Shown: positions 4,764 through 8,956 of the stretch, in pieces
How positions within the stretch are numbered: position 1 is the first letter of the stretch
How the letters are laid out: each line of letters starts with the position of its first letter
Origin: Desulfobacterales bacterium
Lineage (GTDB): Bacteria > Desulfobacterota > Desulfobacteria > Desulfobacterales > UBA11574
Direction of reading: 5' to 3'
Assembly (NCBI GenBank): GCA_012974475.1
Contig: JAAXQD010000097.1
Span: 1 to 8,956 of the forward strand
Length of the DNA: 8,956 nucleotides
Made by a program: the position numbers and the translations under genes
Notes under the pieces: generated by a model
What the model saw: the letters and a program-made list of their open reading frames with translations, nothing else
The model's database searches: none
What the model was told of the DNA's origin: nothing

Positions 4764-6530
4764 CTACATATTCTCCAACACCTCTATCCCCAATAAATTC
4801 AAACCCTTTTTTAACACAATGGCCGTTGCTTTGATGAGTGCCAGTCTGGCCGTTACCAGCGTTTCATTTCCCGCACGAAGCACATGATGTTTATTGTAGA
4901 ACTGATTGAACGCTTTGGCCGTATTGAATATGTGAACGGCAATTTTCGACGGGTTGAATCCCTGGGCAGCGTCATGTATTTCTTCCGGAAACTGAATCAA
5001 TCGCTGAAGCAATGAAAGCTCTTCCGGATTTCCGAGAAGAGAGAAGTCGCAACCTTCAAGATCGGTGCCGCTGTTTTGGGCTTTGGCCAATATCCCGGAG
5101 ATTCGCGCATATGCATATTGGCAATAGGGACCGGTAAATCCGTCGAATGAAATCGATTCTGCCGGATCGAAATTGATGGTTTGGGCCGGTCGGACCCGCA
5201 ACAGATAAAATTTTATGGCACCGATGCCGATTTTTTCCGCACGATGGTTTATTTCATCATCGGAAAGTCGACCTTCAGAATCGCGCTGGCGAATTTCATC
5301 GGCGGCCAGTTTTTTCATTTCAGCGATGAGAATGTCGGCATCAACGATTTTCCCTTCTCTGGATTTCATTTTCCCTTCCGGCAAGTACACCATGCCATAG
5401 GAAAGATGATGGCAATCCTTGGCCCATTCATAGCCCAGGGCGTCGAGGATCTGAAAAAGGCATTTAAAGTGGTATTCCTGTTCGCTGCCCACCACGTAAA
5501 TGGAAAAATATAACTTGTGCTCCTCTATTTTTAAAATGGATGTGGCAACATCCTGAGTAATGTAAAGGCTGGTGCCATCCGGTCGTAAAAGCGTTACTTT
5601 TTTGGCTTCACCGCCTTTTTCCTGACCGAATTCCGCAACCGGCAAATGAAATACCGTGTTATCATGATCATCTTTCGAGAAAACATGCTCTTCCAGACCT
5701 TTTTGGATGACATCCTTGCCCATTTTATAGGTGTCGGATTCATAAAAGAATACGTCGAACTCGAGCCCGAAATTTTTATATGTTTCGGCAAATCCGTCGT
5801 ATACCCAGGTGTTCATGGTTTCCCAGAGTTTTAGGGTTTCCGGATCACCCGCTTCCCATTGTTGAAGCATTGTTTGCACGTCATCTTCCAGGGTTTGGTT
5901 TTCAACAGCCTCCTGGGCAAACCGCACATACCAGCTGCCCACAAAATGATCTCCTTTCAAACCTTCGGATTCCGGAGTTGAACCGATTCCCCATCGTTTC
6001 CAGGCCAGCATACTTTTGCAAATATGAACGCCCCGGTCATTGACCAGGTTTGCTTTGACCACCCTATGACCGGTTGTTTCGAGTATTCTTGAAATAGATA
6101 ATCCCAAGGCACCATTGCGCAGGTGCCCTAAATGCAGCGGTTTATTTGTATTCGGAGACAAGTATTCCACCATCCCCCGTATGCCCTTGCCAACGGAGGA
6201 TTCTCCATATTTCGTGTTCTTAGAAATTATTTCGGAACAGAATTCTCCGAAAAGGACCCCTGGAAATAACCTTATATTAAGGTAGGGGCCCGAAGCATTT
6301 ACTTTATGGATAACGTCATCCGGCGTAATTTTTTCGGAAATTATTTTGGCAATTTCCGCTGGAGATTTCCGAAACTGTTTTGCCAGCGGAAAGCACCCCA
6401 CAGCAAAATGGCCCAATTCGGTGTTTGGGGGAAAATCGAGTTCAAGGGGTTCCGGGATTTGCCCCAGGGCTTTCTCTGCAGCGCTCTCAATTTTGTTTAA
6501 AATGGTTTCGTTGAGTTTCTGAACAGACAT
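4764..6530 (-). CDS. argS: Arginyl-tRNA synthetase
   Basis: This class I synthetase charges tRNA-Arg with arginine. The 588-residue product is full length. The N-terminal Add-1 tRNA-binding domain (about 1-115) leads into the catalytic core. The core has YLSPNTNKPLHLGHLRNG (123-140) with the HLGH version of the HIGH signature, and NDRGVHI (164-170). GKMKSREGK (386-394) stands in for KMSKS, as is usual in this enzyme. The C-terminal anticodon-binding DALR domain ends near residue 588, with GPYCQYAYARI (467-477) before it. The ATG at 6530 has AAGGA 7 bases upstream; the frame extends to 6635 but the extra residues do not resemble the family. It is the first gene of the minus-strand argS-argB-glnA group and diverges from carAB. 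It shows no sign of truncation, unlike its two downstream neighbours. Confidence 0.97.
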   Translation of the reverse strand: MSVQKLNETILNKIESAAEKALGQIPEPLELDFPPNTELGHFAVGCFPLAKQFRKSPAEIAKIISEKITPDDVIHKVNASGPYLNIRLFPGVLFGEFCSEIISKNTKYGESSVGKGIRGMVEYLSPNTNKPLHLGHLRNGALGLSISRILETTGHRVVKANLVNDRGVHICKSMLAWKRWGIGSTPESEGLKGDHFVGSWYVRFAQEAVENQTLEDDVQTMLQQWEAGDPETLKLWETMNTWVYDGFAETYKNFGLEFDVFFYESDTYKMGKDVIQKGLEEHVFSKDDHDNTVFHLPVAEFGQEKGGEAKKVTLLRPDGTSLYITQDVATSILKIEEHKLYFSIYVVGSEQEYHFKCLFQILDALGYEWAKDCHHLSYGMVYLPEGKMKSREGKIVDADILIAEMKKLAADEIRQRDSEGRLSDDEINHRAEKIGIGAIKFYLLRVRPAQTINFDPAESISFDGFTGPYCQYAYARISGILAKAQNSGTDLEGCDFSLLGNPEELSLLQRLIQFPEEIHDAAQGFNPSKIAVHIFNTAKAFNQFYNKHHVLRAGNETLVTARLALIKATAIVLKKGLNLLGIEVLENM

Positions 6531-6605
6531 AACCGCGTCCTTTGTTAATCCGAACCTTGCATAAATAACAGGGTTGGTATTAATAAAAAAATAACCCCTT
6601 GATTT

Positions 6606-6611
6606 TGACAA
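6606..6611 (-). promoter_or_regulatory. Candidate -35 box upstream of argS
   Basis: TTGTCA on the minus strand lies within GTTGTCAAAAT, which is identical to the string ahead of argB. A T-rich segment follows (TTTTAT with 17-base spacing), but the -10 match is poor. Confidence 0.25.
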
Positions 6612-6624
6612 CCATTTCTTTGGG

Positions 6625-6700
6625 GTGAATCTCAATTTTTTTCAGGACCTGCAAGTATGGCAAAAAACCGATAAGGTATCAAGTCATAAAATCCCTCGGT
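6625..6700 (+). pseudogene. Possible N-terminal remnant of a four-helix-bundle (S23/IVP-like) protein
   Basis: From a GTG at 6625 the plus strand encodes FFQDLQVWQK (residues 5-14), which closely resembles the opening of four-helix-bundle proteins of the 23S rRNA intervening-sequence family (pattern F-x-D-L-x-V-W-Q-K). After that point similarity stops, and the 80-codon open frame to 6867 has no recognisable continuation. This suggests a broken remnant of which only the start survives. The match is short, so chance similarity cannot be excluded. Confidence 0.3.
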
Positions 6701-6712
6701 GTCTGCCCGGTC

Positions 6713-6729
6713 GGTTCACGATGTCAACC
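6713..6729. promoter_or_regulatory. Operator-like dyad
   Basis: GGTTCAC and GTCAACC are inverted around a 3-base centre with a single mismatch. It sits in the argS/carA divergent region, where a repressor or activator site would be expected. No known regulator motif is matched. Confidence 0.3.
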
Positions 6730-6863
6730 ACCGTAACAATATTCTATCTGCTTGATTTTTCAAGTGCAACGGGGTTCTTTATTTTTTTGATGGTTGTTCG
6801 AGGTCGTTTCCCGAAGCAACGTACTTCAGACGCTGGGATCTCAAGAAAAAATAATGAAAAAAG

Positions 6864-6880
6864 TTGAAATTTTCTTTCAA
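6864..6880. promoter_or_regulatory. Operator-like dyad TTGAAA/TTTCAA
   Basis: TTGAAA (6864-6869) and TTTCAA (6875-6880) are perfect inverted arms with a 5-base spacer. The arms resemble the TGAA/TTCA halves of ArgR boxes, but the halves are 7 rather than 6 bases apart, so assignment to ArgR is only a suggestion. Confidence 0.3.
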
Positions 6881-6971
6881 TCATGTAATTGCAATTGATC
6901 AAAAGAATTCCCAATACGGTGGATGACTGAGCTTTTTTGGTGACAAAAATGGGACGAATTCATGCAATGCT

Positions 6972-7000
6972 TTGTAATCATTAAGTTAAAATTTTATGAA
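6972..7000 (+). promoter_or_regulatory. Candidate promoter of carAB
   Basis: TTGTAA (6972-6977), a 17-base spacer and TATGAA (6995-7000) match the sigma-70 consensus in 4 of 6 positions each. Transcription would begin near 7007, about 105 bases before carA. The surrounding region is AT-rich, so chance matches are likely. Confidence 0.35.
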
Positions 7001-7115
7001 ATATTCGGGTCGACAAACCATGGGTTATCCGTATTTTCGCTTCAAGAAAAAATGGAAATTTGATCCCTTTGTTTCAGAGGCGCTTTTAACCCTAAAAAAA
7101 CTGAATTCATTATGA
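6996..7115 (+). CDS. Small ORF running into carA (possible leader peptide)
   Basis: A 39-codon frame starts at ATG 6996, with an alternative ATG at 7020 giving 31 residues. It ends in a TGA that overlaps the carA start codon as ATGA. The product is basic and aromatic in the middle (YPYFRFKKKWKFDPF) with a helical tail (VSEALLTLKKLNSL). Neither start has a clear ribosome site, and carA itself also lacks one, so translational coupling is conceivable. Against it, carA's second codon begins with A, so any open frame in this register would end there, and a frame of this length can arise by chance in AT-rich DNA. No homologue was recognised. Confidence 0.3.
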   Translation: MKYSGRQTMGYPYFRFKKKWKFDPFVSEALLTLKKLNSL

Positions 7116-8218
7116 AAGCAAGTTTAATTTTATCTGACGGATCGCTGTATGAAGGGCTTTCCCTGGGTGCCGAAGGGACCACCACGGGAGAGGTGGTGTT
7201 CAATACTGCCATGACCGGATACCAGGAAATTCTGACGGACCCTTCGTATCATTTCCAGTTAATCGCCATGACATATCCGCAAATCGGAAATTATGGCGTC
7301 AACCGAAAGGATTTCGAATCAAAGGGTATTTACGCGGCAGGGTTTATCATACGCGAATACAGCCCCATCGTCAGTCACTGGCAGGCGTACCAATCCCTTG
7401 ATGCGTATTTGAAACATTACGGCATTGTGGGGATCAGTGACATCGATACCCGTGCTCTGACCCGTCATTTGCGTGATCACGGGGCTCAAATGGGAATGAT
7501 CACCACCACCGATGAACCCTTCGACACCTTGTTGGAGCGTCTGAGAACCGGTGAAAAACTTGTGGGAAGAGATATCGTTAAAGACGTTACAACGGACAGG
7601 TATTATGATTGGCCGTTATCCGGTGAAAGCGATGGCAATGGAAAAAGTTCATTCAGAGTCGCCGTCTACGACTACGGCGTGAAATTTTCGATTTTAAGAA
7701 CACTGCACGATTACGGGTGTCGACTCCGTGTATTTCCCGGCCATGCTCCCCCTGAAGCGGTGCTCGAATGGAATCCCGATGGCATCGTTCTATCCAACGG
7801 TCCCGGCGATCCGGAGCCTGTTGAATACGCCGTCAAATCGGTTCGGCACCTGTTGGGCAAAAAACCGATTTTCGGGATTTGTCTGGGCCATCAGATTTTG
7901 GGACTGGCGCTGGGTGGCCGAACAACCAAGTTGAAATTCGGGCACCACGGTGCAAACCATCCGGTAAAAAATCGACTCACCGGCGTCGTTGAGATAACTT
8001 CTCAGAACCATGGTTTTATCATCGATATTGACAGCTTGGCGAAAAGCGAGGTTGAGATCACCCATATAAATCTGAATGATGGAACTCTGGAAGGAATCAG
8101 ACACCAACCCCTGCGGGCTTTCTCGGTTCAATATCATCCGGAGGCATCTCCGGGGCCCCATGACAGCCGGTATCTGTTTGAGGAATTTATAAAGGATATG
8201 AAGCAGTTCGATGCCTAA
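7112..8218 (+). CDS. carA: Carbamoyl phosphate synthetase small subunit (glutamine amidotransferase)
   Basis: CarA releases ammonia from glutamine and channels it to CarB for carbamoyl phosphate, the precursor of arginine and pyrimidines. The 368-residue protein has the N-terminal CPSase small-chain domain (1-150, with GEVVFNTAMTGYQEILTDPSY at 26-46). A C-terminal class I GATase domain follows: LSNGPGDP (227-234), the nucleophile Cys257 in GICLGHQ, LKFGHHGANHPV (274-285), SQNHGF (297-302), and the His342/Glu344 pair in YHPEASPGP. All catalytic residues are present. The start agrees with the family (MKA.L.L.DG), though AAAAAAACTGAATTCATT before the ATG contains no good ribosome site. The stop overlaps the carB start by 8 bases, the usual carAB coupling. 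It is transcribed away from argS. Confidence 0.97.
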   Translation: MKASLILSDGSLYEGLSLGAEGTTTGEVVFNTAMTGYQEILTDPSYHFQLIAMTYPQIGNYGVNRKDFESKGIYAAGFIIREYSPIVSHWQAYQSLDAYLKHYGIVGISDIDTRALTRHLRDHGAQMGMITTTDEPFDTLLERLRTGEKLVGRDIVKDVTTDRYYDWPLSGESDGNGKSSFRVAVYDYGVKFSILRTLHDYGCRLRVFPGHAPPEAVLEWNPDGIVLSNGPGDPEPVEYAVKSVRHLLGKKPIFGICLGHQILGLALGGRTTKLKFGHHGANHPVKNRLTGVVEITSQNHGFIIDIDSLAKSEVEITHINLNDGTLEGIRHQPLRAFSVQYHPEASPGPHDSRYLFEEFIKDMKQFDA

Positions 8219-8956
8219 AAGAAAAGACATAAAACGAATACTTGTGATCGGGTCGGGCCCCATCGTCATCGGTCAGGCCTGCGAGTTTGATTATTCCGGA
8301 AGCCAGGCCTGTAAAGCGCTGCGTGAAGAAGGGTTTATCGTTATATTAATCAACAGCAATCCGGCCACGATTATGACAGACCCTGAATTTTCGGATAGAA
8401 CCTATATAGAACCGCTTCGAGCAGATGTGATTGCAAAAATCATAGAAGATGAGCGCCCCGATGCGCTGCTGCCCACCCTTGGCGGCCAGACAAGTCTTAA
8501 TCTTGCGGTTGAACTTGCCGAAAGTGGTATTTTGGAAGAATACGGCGTGGAGTTAATCGGCGCCAAGCTCGAGACGATCCGTCTGGCCGAGGACAGGAAT
8601 CTCTTCCGCAATGCTATGGGGGAAATCGGCTTGAAGGTTCCTGCGGGCGGGTGTGTCAATTCTCTCGAAGCGGCGGAGGCACTGCGTGATGGAATCGGCT
8701 TTCCGCTCATCATCCGCCCTTCGTTTACCCTTGGCGGTATTGGCGGGAGTGTCGTTTATAACAGAGAGGAGTTCAGCCGGGCGGTCCAGTGGGGATTGAG
8801 CGCCAGCCCGGTCACCGAGATATTAATCGAGGCGTCCGTGCTCGGGTGGAAGGAATACGAGCTGGAAGTGATGCGGGATGCGGCGGACAATTTCGTGGTG
8901 GTGTGTTCCATCGAAAACTTCGACCCCATGGGTATCCACACGGGCGACAGTATTAC
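8211..8956 (+). CDS. carB: Carbamoyl phosphate synthetase large subunit, N-terminal part (runs off the window)
   Basis: CarB makes carbamoyl phosphate from bicarbonate, ammonia and two ATP. Only the first 248 codons are present; the frame is still open at the window edge, and a full CarB is about 1,070 residues. The visible part is the first ATP-grasp (carboxyphosphate) domain: GSGPIVIGQACEFDYSG (14-30), NSNPATIMTD (48-57), LPTLGGQTSLN (87-97), Arg129 in EDRNLF, Arg169 in IRPSFT, GWKEYELEVMRD (212-223) with Glu215, and ENFDPMGIHTGDS (235-247) with His243. These positions coincide with E. coli numbering without gaps. The start ATG lies within the end of carA, consistent with translational coupling. 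Nothing unusual is visible. Confidence 0.97.
   Translation, partial: MPKRKDIKRILVIGSGPIVIGQACEFDYSGSQACKALREEGFIVILINSNPATIMTDPEFSDRTYIEPLRADVIAKIIEDERPDALLPTLGGQTSLNLAVELAESGILEEYGVELIGAKLETIRLAEDRNLFRNAMGEIGLKVPAGGCVNSLEAAEALRDGIGFPLIIRPSFTLGGIGGSVVYNREEFSRAVQWGLSASPVTEILIEASVLGWKEYELEVMRDAADNFVVVCSIENFDPMGIHTGDSI

Larger units (their letters stand above)
6531..7111. other. Divergent intergenic region between argS and carA
   Basis: This AT-rich stretch of about 580 bases must contain the promoters for argS (leftward) and carAB (rightward). It holds a possible four-helix-bundle gene remnant near 6631-6690, two operator-like dyads (6713-6729 and 6864-6880), the perfect 10-bp palindrome AATTGCAATT (6887-6896) and a 14-bp CTTGA/TCAAG hairpin near 6750-6763. 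GAATTC occurs three times (6905, 6956, 7103). A small ORF running into carA is listed separately. No T-box signature or other known riboswitch core was recognised. Confidence 0.6.

Noticed and set aside
6531..6720. A T-box or other riboswitch leader for argS
   Set aside because: No T-box core sequence was seen, and the AACCGA/TCGGTT pairing with its long loop followed by T is too weak to call.
6625..6867. An 80-codon plus-strand frame as a complete gene
   Set aside because: Only the first ~14 residues resemble any family; the rest looks like non-coding AT-rich translation. Reported only as a possible remnant.

Overview
The window looks like chromosomal DNA from an anaerobic bacterium of the Desulfobacterota (former Deltaproteobacteria), most likely a Desulfobacterales-type sulfate reducer. 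This rests mainly on the MvhD-MetV-MetF gene order, which is typical of anaerobes that use the Wood-Ljungdahl pathway, and on protein sequence style. It is an inference without a database search. All complete genes are housekeeping or central metabolic genes. No phage, transposase, CRISPR array, rRNA or tRNA was seen.

Layout. Positions 34-2065 (minus strand) hold a tight three-gene operon read mvhD > metV > metF. It encodes a small FeS electron-transfer protein, the cysteine-rich partner subunit and the catalytic subunit of 5,10-methylenetetrahydrofolate reductase. Positions 2066-2712 are a gene-free stretch with short tandem repeats, an imperfect inverted-repeat element and a strong minus-strand terminator serving glnA. 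Positions 2713-6530 (minus) carry argS > argB > glnA: arginyl-tRNA synthetase, an acetylglutamate kinase homologue and type I glutamine synthetase. Positions 6531-7111 are a divergent regulatory region with dyads, weak promoter-like boxes, a possible gene remnant and a small ORF that runs into carA. Positions 7112-8956 (plus) carry carA and the first 248 codons of carB, the two subunits of carbamoyl phosphate synthetase.

The right-hand two thirds form a coherent nitrogen/arginine neighbourhood. GlnA makes glutamine, CarA takes ammonia from glutamine, and CarB builds carbamoyl phosphate for arginine and pyrimidines. ArgB acts in arginine synthesis and ArgS uses the arginine.

The most unusual observation is that glnA and argB both appear to lack an internal, frame-preserving block compared with their families: about 41 codons in glnA and about 45-50 in argB. 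In glnA the gap removes the conserved His-His-Glu metal-ligand region and is followed by about 31 poorly conserved codons. Either this genome has decayed or modified copies, or the assembly is faulty here. Further points of interest are an MvhD with a changed cysteine pattern and no Hdr genes beside it, a structured intergenic element at 2341-2518, and a 39-residue ORF directly ahead of carA. I found no clearly new multi-gene system.
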